Shown here piece by piece: positions 12,301-21,239 of a stretch of DNA of 64,000 bases (within the stretch, counting starts at the first letter, position 1; every line of letters begins with the position of its first letter). Made by a program: the position numbers and the translations under genes. The notes beneath the pieces were generated by a model, which saw nothing but the letters and a program-made list of their open reading frames with translations, did not search any database and was not told the origin of the DNA. Origin of the DNA: Sordaria brevicollis (taxonomy: Eukaryota; Ascomycota; Sordariomycetes; Sordariales; Sordariaceae); assembly GCA_033439795.1 (NCBI GenBank), contig JAUTDP010000006.1, positions 1,798,001 to 1,862,000 on the forward strand, in the 5' to 3' direction.

Positions 12301-12818
12301 CCGAGACGGGCAAGTACGTCAAACGCCCCGGTGCCGTGGACGCGTACAGGTGGATGAGCTTCTGGCTCGAGCCGAGCACCGAGGCAACGGACACTTTCTT
12401 CAACAAGGTCATTGACCCGGTCTGGCTTCAGCAGTCAACCGATTCCAACGCTGGGCTTCTCCGCTCACTACGAGAGGCGCTGGCCAAGGAGACCGGCAAC
12501 GCGAGGACCAAGGCCTGGCGCGTCTTGCACCGCTGCACGTATATCAGCCGTGTGCCAGAGAAGATTGAGCAGCGTCCCTCGGTTGTGTTGGCGGCGGGTC
12601 ACAAGGAGGAGAAGAAGTCGACGCTGTTGGCCGATGTGGCCTGCAACTGGCTCTTGATTCAAAAGCTGGAGCGGTTTGCCCGTGGCGCCAAGACCAAGGC
12701 CCAGCTGGCTGATGCCCTGAAGGCTCCTGTCACGGAGCTTTTTCCTAGTCTGATTGCGCAGACAAGGCTTTACGTGCAGGTTCTCGAGCTGATAGCGGAC
12801 TATATCGGGCTTGCTTGA
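6330..12818 (+). CDS. Giant multi-domain LamG-like (concanavalin fold) protein
   Basis: Exons 6330-8751, 8820-8920 and 9000-12818 give about 2113 residues. Introns are 68 nt (GTAAGC..CAG) and 79 nt (GTAAGC..CAG), and the splices keep frame. The start at 6330 (MSLQDILG) is preferred because the upstream in-frame ATG would translate the CA/CT leader. LamG/jellyroll signatures appear at about residues 345-510 (FTLEAWVNP.., then IDEVRLWSRPL), 985-1090, 1095-1290 and 1340-1440 (YDEMRIWNVPRTKENI). The C-terminal 550 residues are a separate region with two long Gly/Ser/Thr-rich, probably beta-stranded stretches (about 1622-1700 and 1856-1931) and a helical tail. No signal peptide or membrane anchor is seen, so the protein is probably cytosolic or leaves by another route. 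LamG folds bind carbohydrate or protein. The substrate and role are unknown, and I do not recognise a named homologue. Confidence 0.8.
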
Positions 12819-13197
12819 TCTGGTTGTAAGATGACTGTTGGAGATGGATAGCAATCAGGCTTCTCGTCGTCATACTAACAAGCATATGGTGTTGGTGTGA
12901 TGGTCATTTGGAGTGCATCGCGGAAGCCATTGGGGATTAAACAGTTTAGACCGCAATATGATATTTCCATTATCCTATACCTATACCGGTTACTTGTAAT
13001 GAGTTTGAAAGTATGTGATGACTTTCCTATACGGCATATTTAGGCCAAGGATACGCCTTCAATTACAAGTAAAATCCTGAGGTAAGAGACCGAAACGTCT
13101 GGAGAGGTTGATTGAAGGTTTGGAGCTGATAACAAAACGATATGAGATTATACTTGGGGAACTCGTGAACTGAAACGCGATGTGTGGCGCAAGCCAA
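12819..13197. other. Intergenic region between the LamG gene and the 5S gene
   Basis: About 380 bases of AT-rich sequence holding the presumed 3' untranslated region of the LamG gene. No ORF or RNA was recognised before the 5S promoter. Confidence 0.4.
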
Positions 13198-13201
13198 TAT
13201 A
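13198..13201 (+). promoter_or_regulatory. TATA element of the 5S rRNA gene
   Basis: TATA at -29 to -26 relative to the 5S start. An upstream TATA at this distance is known to be needed for 5S transcription by RNA polymerase III in Neurospora, besides the internal control region. Confidence 0.6.
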
Positions 13202-13226
13202 GGCTACAATTATGAACTCATATAAC

Positions 13227-13346
13227 ACATACGACCATACCCACTGGAAAACTCGGGATCCCGTCCGCTCTCCCATAGATAAGCCAGTGAGGGCCTGACT
13301 AGTAGTTGGGTCGGTGACGACCAGCGAATCCCAGGTGTTGTATGTT
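13227..13346 (+). rRNA. 5S ribosomal RNA, dispersed single copy
   Basis: 120 nt beginning ACATACGACC and ending GTTGTATGTT, the 5S ends typical of Neurospora-like fungi. The termini pair as helix I. Helix II pairs CCCACTGG with CCAGTGAGGG, and the GGCCTG and CAGGT strands close the other arm. Conserved internal-promoter stretches AGTAGTTGGGT and CCAGCGAATC are present. Several helix bases differ from the common Neurospora alpha type as I remember it, but they change on both strands, so pairing is kept. A T7 run near 13364 suits polymerase III termination. Dispersed 5S genes of several sequence types are known in Neurospora. The sequence looks functional rather than a pseudogene. Confidence 0.88.
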
Positions 13347-13382
13347 TAAAACCAATCTTGTTTTTTTCCCTTTGCAGATTGG

Positions 13383-13400
13383 TTTTTTTTTTTTTTTTTT
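13383..13400 (+). repeat. T18 homopolymer
   Basis: Run of 18 T just downstream of the 5S gene, in the gap before the ankyrin gene's 3' end. It is simple sequence. The nearer T7 run at about 13364 is the more likely 5S terminator. Confidence 0.9.
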
Positions 13401-13652
13401 CTCACCTTTCTAAAATCATCTACTCTTCCCATCTTGGTCACCATTCGTTTCCTCGCCAAAATTTTATCCCAAATCACCAATGACCGCTACTTACACGGTT
13501 AGTAACAGGTCGTTCTACCAATATCGCTCCCACACAATAGTGAACAGACTGTTAATGCCCAATTCATACCCCTTTTAAGGGTTTTTGTTCCCAGTACAGC
13601 AAGCCCTTTAGCCCCATCACGTCCCACAAAGCTCAGCGGGCAACTACCAAAC

Positions 13653-15284
13653 TTATTGTGCGGGAATCTCAAACTCAAACCCCTCGGACGCATCCAAAGC
13701 ATACTCCTCCGGCTCATCCCAATACTCGCTATCCAACCCTCTCTCCCTCAACCATCCCTCCAGCACCTCAACCTTCTCCTTGATTCCCGGGAAGGTGTAG
13801 CGACTGCCTACCAACACGCGCGCAAAAGCCAGCGGCGTTCTTCCTTCGTTGTTCAGCAACATCTTGGCGCCCCGCTCCAAAAGAAACTTGACCATCTCCG
13901 CGTCTCCACAACAAATTGCAGTATGCAGCACATAGTTACGCAGCCAGACCTGCTTGTTACGATTTGTCGGGCTCGGTCCTTGAATGTAGTTGGCCGTGTT
14001 GAGTGCCTCGCGCAGGCTTCCCCCTTTCTTGTCAGCGTCGTCGAGCAACCAGGCTAGGAGCTCTTTATTCCCCCTGTTTTGCGCCGCACGGGGTAGGATC
14101 TTGAGTCGGTCGAGTTTGGTGAGGGCGTCTCTGAGTGATGGTGGTGATGATGGCGGCGTCGTCGTCGTTGTAGGTGTGGCAGTAGTAGTAGTAGTTGTAC
14201 TACTAGACAACGCAAGAGCATACCGTATAGCTTCCACCACCAACCCCACCTCGCGCGGCCTGGACTCCCACGGCTGCAACGGGTCAGTCCCCTGTCCCTC
14301 TGCCAGACTCATCAGGGTCTCTATCTTGCCCTCTTGCGTGTCCAGGTATCCCACCTCCTTGAATGCGTCCAAGAGGGTCTTGAGGGGCTGCATTTCGTGG
14401 TCCATACGAAGCAGTTCCCAGCCAAAAAAGCGCGGTGAACGCCACCGGGAGTGAATCAGCACCGCTTCAACGTCGAACGACAGTGGGTGCTCGGTACTCC
14501 AGCTTTTGGGGATCCAATCGCGGTACCAAGGAATAATCGACATGGTTTTGTTGCTGTTATTTCTCTCAGGTGGTGGCGGCGGCGGACCCCCTGAAGAGGC
14601 GAGGATCTTGACCAGCTCAATGAAGTGCTGAGCCACAGGCTGCCTCGCCGGACGGTTAAGCCAGCCAAGCAGGGAGACGGCTGTTCGATCCGCCAAAACG
14701 AGCAAGAGCTCCCTTATGACGGCCGAGTCCGGGCCGGGGTGCAGCGGAGACAAGTGTGGTGGAAGCTCCAATGCCAACGAGACGAAACTGGCCGCCAGAT
14801 CACCCTTGCCCGTGGGGTCTACCTCAATGGCGTTCAGGGCGGCAAGATAGTCCGCACTCAAAGCATAATCCAGTGACGAGGGTACCGTTTGCGGACCCAG
14901 CGCCATGCTGAGCAGGGGCATGAGCGAAGGAAGGAAACGTTGGCGGCTGGACTCGCAAAGGTCAAAGACGAAGTAGATGCGCGGCGGCTTGACGAAAGGC
15001 AGATCGCGGGTGAGGTCGCGCCAGTGGAATTCGACACCGAGGGTGTCATTGACATCGGGGCAGAAGGTGCGAGTTTTGTCGAAGCCGTCGAGAAGGACGA
15101 GAACTTTGGACGAGGAGGGGGACGAGTACTCTTGTTCTTTAAAAGTCAGAATGTATGATGCCTTTTCCTTGCCGCGGCACTCTAGCAGGTCTGGAGTGCC
15201 GACGTAATAGCAAAAGTGTGGGTGGCGGCTCAGTGCATCCTGGGTTCGCGGGACTTCAGTTCTAGAAGGAGAATGACAGCCCAT
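13653..15284 (-). CDS. Ankyrin-repeat hypothetical protein
   Basis: Single exon of about 543 residues from ATG 15284 (MGCHSPSRTEV). A longer in-frame ATG exists at 15482, but that extension runs into the dispersed repeat at 15374-15642 and is rich in low-quality sequence, so the inner start is preferred. The C-terminal 150 residues contain at least one clear ankyrin unit (LHTAICCGDAEMVKFLLERG, then NNEGRTPLAFARVL) and a degenerate one before it. The N-terminal 350 residues are unrecognised. The protein has a proline run (PPPPPP near residue 235) and a Thr-rich linker (about 365-390). Ankyrin units mediate protein contacts, and partners are unknown. The acidic tail ends EGFEFEIPAQ. Confidence 0.7.
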   Translation of the reverse strand: MGCHSPSRTEVPRTQDALSRHPHFCYYVGTPDLLECRGKEKASYILTFKEQEYSSPSSSKVLVLLDGFDKTRTFCPDVNDTLGVEFHWRDLTRDLPFVKPPRIYFVFDLCESSRQRFLPSLMPLLSMALGPQTVPSSLDYALSADYLAALNAIEVDPTGKGDLAASFVSLALELPPHLSPLHPGPDSAVIRELLLVLADRTAVSLLGWLNRPARQPVAQHFIELVKILASSGGPPPPPPERNNSNKTMSIIPWYRDWIPKSWSTEHPLSFDVEAVLIHSRWRSPRFFGWELLRMDHEMQPLKTLLDAFKEVGYLDTQEGKIETLMSLAEGQGTDPLQPWESRPREVGLVVEAIRYALALSSSTTTTTTATPTTTTTPPSSPPSLRDALTKLDRLKILPRAAQNRGNKELLAWLLDDADKKGGSLREALNTANYIQGPSPTNRNKQVWLRNYVLHTAICCGDAEMVKFLLERGAKMLLNNEGRTPLAFARVLVGSRYTFPGIKEKVEVLEGWLRERGLDSEYWDEPEEYALDASEGFEFEIPAQ

Positions 15285-15373
15285 TGTGCCGGCTTCGAGT
15301 TGTGATTGTGGTTGTTGTTGTTCTTGTACCTGTCCCCACGAAAAGAGGTTGTTGTGTTTTCTGAGATCGACGG

Positions 15374-15642
15374 TGGTTATTAGCGTGGTACTTCTGCATT
15401 GTACAAGGCATCCGCACTCATACAAAACCTTGATAGGATAGGATAAAATACCTAATTGCTTTTTAGAATGGCGTTGAATCAACCTGAAAAGTCATTTCTT
15501 TACAATTGAATGAGAGCCGTTTTCAGAAATGGGATATACCTCAATTTTTGAACGAAAGGGATAAGGTGCCCCTGAACATCCAAATGCCTCATAAAGTCAG
15601 CCTGAGGTCCCATGCTAAGAAACAAACTAGTATTGGACTGTA
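15374..15642 (+). repeat. Dispersed repeat, copy A
   Basis: About 269 bp that align in the same orientation with 46174-46436. Shared stretches include GGATA..ATA.ACCTAAT.GCTTTTT, GAAAAGTCATTT, ACCTCAAT.TTTGAACGAAA, GAACATCCAAATGCCT and CAGTATTGGA-like ends. I estimate roughly 75-80% identity by eye, with many transitions (G/A, C/T) plus small indels. No terminal inverted repeats, target-site duplication or coding frame was seen. It is probably a fragment of an old transposable element damaged by repeat-induced point mutation. Confidence 0.75.
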
Positions 15643-15873
15643 GAGTCGTGGTATTATAATCGGACTTCACATGATCATGATAATTGTCAAAGTCTGGTTA
15701 CAGATCGTACAGTGTCGGGCGGTGGCGTCCGGGACGGCCCGCGTAAATTACAAGCGGGGAGGTTATTGTACTTGTCCGAAGGGGCGAAGTGGGTGCTCAC
15801 AATTTAGGGGGAACGCCTGTTATGGAAAACTATGAATCACTATGATTCATGTATATTTTTCAACTTTCTTTTC

Positions 15874-15897
15874 TTTTTTTTTTTTTTTTTTTTTTTT
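15874..15897 (+). repeat. T24 homopolymer
   Basis: Run of 24 T about 150 bp upstream of the acyltransferase start codon. It could be a nucleosome-depleting promoter element. No further signal was seen. Confidence 0.9.
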
Positions 15898-16045
15898 ATC
15901 TTTGATCTAAACGGCGACGACGACCACAACCATCATGAGGACAGGCGCACTCCAATCAACATATATTACCGCAGTCCCAGTGAAAGGGATGATTCTCATT
16001 TAGCCAACTTGTCACCATTTCAAAATTAGACCAATATCGACAAAC

Positions 16046-17680
16046 ATGACGACGTCCGGTAATACATCCGGTGACACAGCCGGTGACACTCCGATCAATA
16101 TCACGGCCACGCATACCATCACCTTCGCCGACCCGAAGAGCTTGGATCATCTCCCCTCTCCTTTCCTGCTTGGTCCCTTGGATCACTTCCAGCCAACCGC
16201 CATCCCCACCGACCTGGTCTACATCTATGAGAAGCCCGTGCATGTCAAGACAGAAGACTTCATTCCCATCTCACGACTGCGTGAAGCCATCAGCAACCTG
16301 CTCAACTACTATCCCCACCTCACCGGCCGCCTCGCCGTCGACCCTTCCAATGGCGTCCGGAGTATCACCAAGCTGGGCATGGGCGCCTCCCTATTGGAAG
16401 CATCTTGCGACCAGCCCCTCAAGCCGTCTCCTGGCCAGGATATCGAGATGGGCAAACTCCCAGGGACAGGTGAAGCGCTGATTGCCCCATGGAATCCCTC
16501 TTTCGACGACGAAACTGGCATCCAGCGCGGCCCCCTTCTGTTAATCCAACATACCCAATTCAAGTGCGGCTCCGTCGCCATCGGATACCGCATCTCCCAC
16601 GCCGTCTGCGCCGCAGAGGGGTGTATCCATCTGTATCAAGATTTGTGCGAGATTTACCGCAAGCTTTCTCGTGGTGATGAGATCGGGGTCCTTGACCTCC
16701 CGCCGCACATTATTCCCTTTGGCGCCGACCGAATCATCACCGCCAGCCCGGATGCTGAAGGCCTAGATCCACCAGTCGGCTACCTCGTCTCCTCCCAGCC
16801 AGGCGACGCACTAGGCGACGATGCCGACAAGCACATGAAGAGTACTGTGGTCACTTCACATATCGCCCAAGATGATGATGCAGAACAGAGTATCGCCGGT
16901 ACCTACCTGCACTTCTCCCCCGAGGAACTTGCGCGTCTCAAAGCCAGTGCTACAAGCCCCGACGATGATGGCTCCTGGATATCCACGTTTGAAGCCCTGG
17001 TTGCCTACCTGTGGCAGCGCACCCACCGTGCCCGCGTTCACATAGCTTCCACCACTTCCGATGAAGCCCAGCAGCGTTTGAGGACCGGGCACCACCCCAG
17101 AGGTGTTCCGCTGCCCGGCACAGACTGCCTCCCGACACCCAGCCTTTGGACCAATGTAAACTTTGCCCTTCCCTCCCGCCTCGACCTTGCCGGACAGAAA
17201 ACAGGCATGGGAAAGAGTCATTACTTCCCCAATGCCCACCTTCCGGTCTTCTTCACCTTGCCGAATGCAGAGGATGATGACTGGTCCAGGTGGGCCGGGC
17301 TGCTGGAAGATGGGATCGACTTGGGGGACGCCCCGCTTTGGCAGGTGGCCAGGTTGGTACACCAGGTGGTGCGTGATCCTGGCACCAGCAGCACCCAGTA
17401 CGCATTGGGAGTCATCTACTGGATGTGTGACTTGGCCGACAAGCGCCTTGCCAAAGTCGACTTCAACCTGTTTGCGGACTGGTGCTTTGTGAATACGGAT
17501 TGGAGCAAATGGGAGTTATACGGGGTCCGGACGGCGCTGGATGTTGAGGCAGCGCTGGCAGGCCCGCCGTTTACAAAGGTGTCGAGACTGGACGGCTTCA
17601 CGACTTTTATCAAGGCGAGGGAAGGGATTGATGTAAGGTTTACGCTAAATGAGGCGGCTATGAGAGTATGGGAAAGATAG
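16046..17680 (+). CDS. BAHD/transferase-family acyltransferase-like protein
   Basis: Single exon of 544 residues, within the usual range for fungal members of the transferase family (PF02458 type). These enzymes move acyl groups from CoA to alcohols or amines, often in secondary metabolism. The N-terminal half has the expected pattern: an early LGPLDHF segment, a strand-helix region with LREAISNLLNYYPHLTGRL, then the active-site position. The catalytic HxxxD motif reads HAVCAAEG (about residues 186-193): the histidine is kept but the aspartate position is alanine. The structural DFGWG motif is represented by DWSKWELYG (about residues 482-490). Neighbours do not form a biosynthetic cluster. 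It may be a low-activity or binding-only member. The start at 16046 has an adequate context. Confidence 0.8.
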   Translation: MTTSGNTSGDTAGDTPINITATHTITFADPKSLDHLPSPFLLGPLDHFQPTAIPTDLVYIYEKPVHVKTEDFIPISRLREAISNLLNYYPHLTGRLAVDPSNGVRSITKLGMGASLLEASCDQPLKPSPGQDIEMGKLPGTGEALIAPWNPSFDDETGIQRGPLLLIQHTQFKCGSVAIGYRISHAVCAAEGCIHLYQDLCEIYRKLSRGDEIGVLDLPPHIIPFGADRIITASPDAEGLDPPVGYLVSSQPGDALGDDADKHMKSTVVTSHIAQDDDAEQSIAGTYLHFSPEELARLKASATSPDDDGSWISTFEALVAYLWQRTHRARVHIASTTSDEAQQRLRTGHHPRGVPLPGTDCLPTPSLWTNVNFALPSRLDLAGQKTGMGKSHYFPNAHLPVFFTLPNAEDDDWSRWAGLLEDGIDLGDAPLWQVARLVHQVVRDPGTSSTQYALGVIYWMCDLADKRLAKVDFNLFADWCFVNTDWSKWELYGVRTALDVEAALAGPPFTKVSRLDGFTTFIKAREGIDVRFTLNEAAMRVWER

Positions 17681-18211
17681 CCGGAGGGGCCCGGGGTTTG
17701 ACCCCTGGACAGAGTGGAAGTTGTTGTATGATTTTGTTGTTCTTGAAACTTTCGAAACTTGTGCTTCAGATCGTGTGATTTATCCTCGTCTTTCAATTAA
17801 CCTTCTGTTCCTTTCTCATTTTTGGTTGATCTTGATGGTCAAAATGAAGAGTGTCTCCGACGTGATGGATCTGCCGACCCCTGAAATCCATTTGAGCCTC
17901 TGCCGTGCGTCTGTACGACACACAGTACCTTTTAAAAGTAGACGTATCTAACATATGACATCACCACCCTTTCCATCAGCGTCACCACTCGTGTAAATCA
18001 ATTTGTGATGAAAAAGACAGCAATATGACTATTTCAATTACCTACTCATCTCAATACCCTTTTACTGTCATCTTACTTCTTTGATTCAAACTAACAATCA
18101 AACTTTTGCATTATCATCACCGCAAAAAATCTTCAAGTCACCAACAACTCTCGTATCCGCTATCCATCACACGCAACAAAGATCTTCACGAAACAAATAA
18201 TTTTACCCAAA
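17681..18211. other. Intergenic region
   Basis: About 530 bases containing the 3' region of the acyltransferase gene and the promoter of the small downstream gene. Nothing else was recognised. Confidence 0.4.
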
Positions 18212-18619
18212 ATGTCCCGCCTCCTAACCCGTCTCCCCAACCGCGCCCGCCTCCTCCCCGTGGTCCCCCGACGAACCATGGCCACCGAGCTCGGCACCTC
18301 CAAGTCCCCGCAAAACGGCCAGAAGGGCTTCGTCTCCGTCGGGTCGCAGACACAAGGTGATTCACCTTCCAACCAGGGGCCTACTGAGGTATGTTCTTTT
18401 TGCTTCCCCCCCCCCCCCCCCACCTGGATGTTGTCATCTTCTCTCGTGGTGATGTTACCGATTTTAGGAATGCTTGGTACGTGTGCTGACGTGAAATTGG
18501 GTTTTCAGGCCGGACAAAAGATTCAAAAGGAAAGCAAGGGCAAGCCAGATGGGATGAAGGGTGATTCGGATGAGGCGAGGGCGGCGGGCGGTGGTGGTCA
18601 GAAGGCTGGCCAGAAGTAA
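18212..18619 (+). CDS. Small, probably mitochondrial protein
   Basis: Exons 18212-18388 and 18509-18619, with intron 18389-18508 (GTATGT..TTTTCAG, 120 nt, branch GCTGAC). The product is about 95 residues. The N terminus (MSRLLTRLPNRARLLPVVPR) is Arg/Leu-rich without acids, as in mitochondrial presequences. The rest is hydrophilic and low in complexity (GQK and GGGG repeats near the C terminus). The family was not recognised. Retaining the intron would also keep the frame open, so intron use rests on the strong splice signals and the C16 tract that retention would translate as proline. Confidence 0.65.
   Translation: MSRLLTRLPNRARLLPVVPRRTMATELGTSKSPQNGQKGFVSVGSQTQGDSPSNQGPTEVCSFCFPPPPPTWMLSSSLVVMLPILGMLGTCADVKLGFQAGQKIQKESKGKPDGMKGDSDEARAAGGGGQKAGQK
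18406..18421 (+). repeat. C16 homopolymer inside an intron
   Basis: Sixteen C in the intron of the small mitochondrial-type gene. It is prone to length errors in sequencing, but it lies outside the coding exons. Confidence 0.85.
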
Positions 18620-19002
18620 AAGCCATGAGGTGGAAGTAAAGATGTGAGGAGAGGGTTGAAGAGAGGGAGGGGGGAAGGTTAGTTAGTGGCTGTACGATAT
18701 ATGTACTTGACGTTGTAATGACTCGATAATCAATGATATGGTATTTGGTTGGGAAGACGTCGTTTTCCGGATCTCTGGACACTTGGACAGGGTTGACGGG
18801 AAAGATGGTGATGGAACCACCAGGCCAGTATACTACGAAAGGAAACCCTTAAAAGGTGACTTGAAAAGTTAGAACAAGAACGGTATGCACCATAATTGGT
18901 CTCGGGCAGAACTCGCAAGCGTGAGACACCTCTTATTTGTTAAACTTTCCAATACACATACAACGTAGTTCCCCATTTCCCCCCTCCTTTTCCTATTCTC
19001 CG
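18620..19002. other. Convergent 3' intergenic region
   Basis: About 380 bases between two convergent genes. It probably holds both 3' untranslated regions. No ORF of note. Confidence 0.4.
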
Positions 19003-20198
19003 TTAACCCCCACGAGTGTAAGCGTCACGCCAGACAGTAAGGTAAGCGATGATGTATTCCAGCCAGAATGTCCCAAAGAGAAGGATTTGGAACGCCACGT
19101 TGATCGCAATGATCTTGACGTACATCTTGACCAATCTCTTCCAGCCCTCTCTACCGAAACTTTGCAAGGCGTCCCTCATGCTTAGGAAAGTCTCGCTGCC
19201 GCCACCCAGCACCGCTGGGTCCAGCTTCCCTTTGAAAGACCGATCAAAGGGGACGATGGCGTCTTCTGTGGGCGGGAGCAGTGAGGCTTGCACACGAACA
19301 AGAATGACTCTGGCCGGGATCACGACGAAAAGATACAGAAAGATGGCGAGGGCAACCACAGGAGCGCCCTTCGCAAGGAGCATGGTCCCCTTCAGAGGGT
19401 CTGTGTAACGATCTGGCGTCTCGTCTGAGAGCCCGAGCACGAGAGCCAACAGGCGAGGAAGTTCGATGGCGACAGCGCTGGCAGCCCAGTATACCAGTAA
19501 CGGCAGGGCGGTGGCTCGGAAAACATAACGGAATGGTAGGGTGCGGTAGTACCAGGGGCGGCTGGATGGAGGCGTCATAACGACATGCACCCAAGCAGTG
19601 TGCAGCTGGGTGAGAAGAAGAGTAGCAATGAAACTGCCGACAAAGTGTGGCAGAGGAGTATAAACCATGATCAAAACAGTGAGAGCGCCCGTACACCAAG
19701 CAGCTGCAAAGGCACAGCCGATGCCGCGGTGGTATTGTCTCCAGCCAAAGCGCCAAAGAAGTTCGTGTGTCCTGCGTATAGACGAGGTGATGGGCCTCTC
19801 GTTGTTCTCAAGTAGCTGGAAGTCGCCAGTGGCCGCAGAGCCTTGAAGCTCTTGGGGATCGAGCGGAACGGGCGTGTATTCGGGCGGTGGATTAGGGTCT
19901 TCAACCATGGCCAGTGTTGGGTAGACCGTGTGAAGTGTATAAAAGACCTGTGTTGTTGAAGAGTTGTTAGCTTGATGCACCGAAAGCCCGTTTCCCAAAA
20001 GATGTGACTTACTCCGATGGCAGGGAGCAAAAACGCGACAGCGGTCACAATGAAGACGACAATTGGAAGGAAGTCGAGAATGAGCCTGCCAGTTGAAGGG
20101 CCTGAAGGACCGCTGTCGCTGCGAACTTTAAGGTTTAGACCATCCTCCATATACCTCTTGACGAGGCTACCGCCCAGGGCGGCGGTGTGGTATGACAT
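19003..20198 (-). CDS. Multi-pass membrane protein
   Basis: Exons 20198-20013 and 19947-19003, with intron 20012-19948 (65 nt, GTAAGT..ACACAG, GCTAAC branch). The product is about 376 residues. Hydrophobic segments lie at about residues 45-62, 125-150, 155-175, 195-225, 240-270 and 340-370, suggesting six or more membrane spans. A Pro/Glu-rich loop (PNPPPEYTPVPLDPQEL) follows the first span. No catalytic motif is visible. Similar membrane proteins are widespread in filamentous fungi, but I cannot give a reliable function. It is transcribed divergently from the PPM1-like gene. Confidence 0.75.
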
Positions 20199-21239
20199 TT
20201 TGTAACTGGATGCGCTCGATAATGGTGCGTTTGGAGAGGAGACAAGAGGGAATGCAGGAGTCAAAGGCCACAGGATTGCAAAAGAGAAAGTAGATAAAAG
20301 ATGGACGAGACCTGTCCTCGGTTGTGGCACGAACAAGCGGCAAACGAAGGATAATCGGAAACGCTGGACGAAGCAAAACCCACCGACCGACGAAGATGGA
20401 ATTTGATAATGGAAGAAATGAAACCAGCGGCTTCAGTTGGGCGGGATGATCGACCGTCTTATAAGTCATCCGCCAGGGGCGGGTTGTTGCTGACAGGGCA
20501 TCCTGGACGTTAGCGTCAGACGGCCATCCAGACGGGAGGTACTACGGTAAGTCGGTAACGTGGCTCAGCGTGGCCCGACAGCGTTCCATCAAAGAGAGAT
20601 GCCTGGAACAGCAACCGCCCAAGGAAAAACTAGTAGTCGAACTAAGTTTCCAGTTGGACATCTCAGGTTTACGGTGGGAGTCATCTTGGGGATATTCAAT
20701 GGGAGGCGAGGAATAATAATAATAGCCGGGAATATCGGTAGCTCACGAATTTAATCCAGGTTGAGCAGAGGCCAGAAGAGGATGAACAAATACAATAGAC
20801 GGAATCCTCCGGTTGTGAGAACTGTGTTCGGTATCGGTTTGCTTTGTCGTTTCCTCCTCCGAGGAACATCTTCTTCCAACCGCCTTGAAGGTTGTATAAG
20901 ACTGATAAGCCGTCAACAAAGACGTTGAAACATCTCTTCCCCTCCGTCCTTCCATTCATATCTCATCCCCACCTGCCTATTCAACACGCCGGGCAGCGAG
21001 CGGCCGCTTGACGCGCAATGGGCGCTAACGCCAGGCAACTCCTGCAGCTTGTACAAGTACCCCGCTGGAAATGTCTTGGCGGGACAACTTCCTGCAGCAC
21101 CGTACAGAATTTACAGGGGCAGGCACAGCACAGCTTCGGCTAGAACGACGTCAGAGCCTCGCACCACCACAAACGGAAAGATCACATTCTCTAGCACCTT
21201 CACACTCAAACATCACACAAACCCAGTCCACCTCGCCTC
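20199..21239. other. Divergent promoter region
   Basis: About 1.04 kb between the minus-strand membrane-protein gene and plus-strand PPM1, so it should hold both promoters. ORFs here are short or antisense to one another. No RNA gene or repeat was recognised. Confidence 0.4.

Noticed and set aside
13383..13400. T18 run as the 5S terminator
   Set aside because: It lies about 40 bases beyond the 5S end, and a nearer T7 run (about 13364) would stop polymerase III first.
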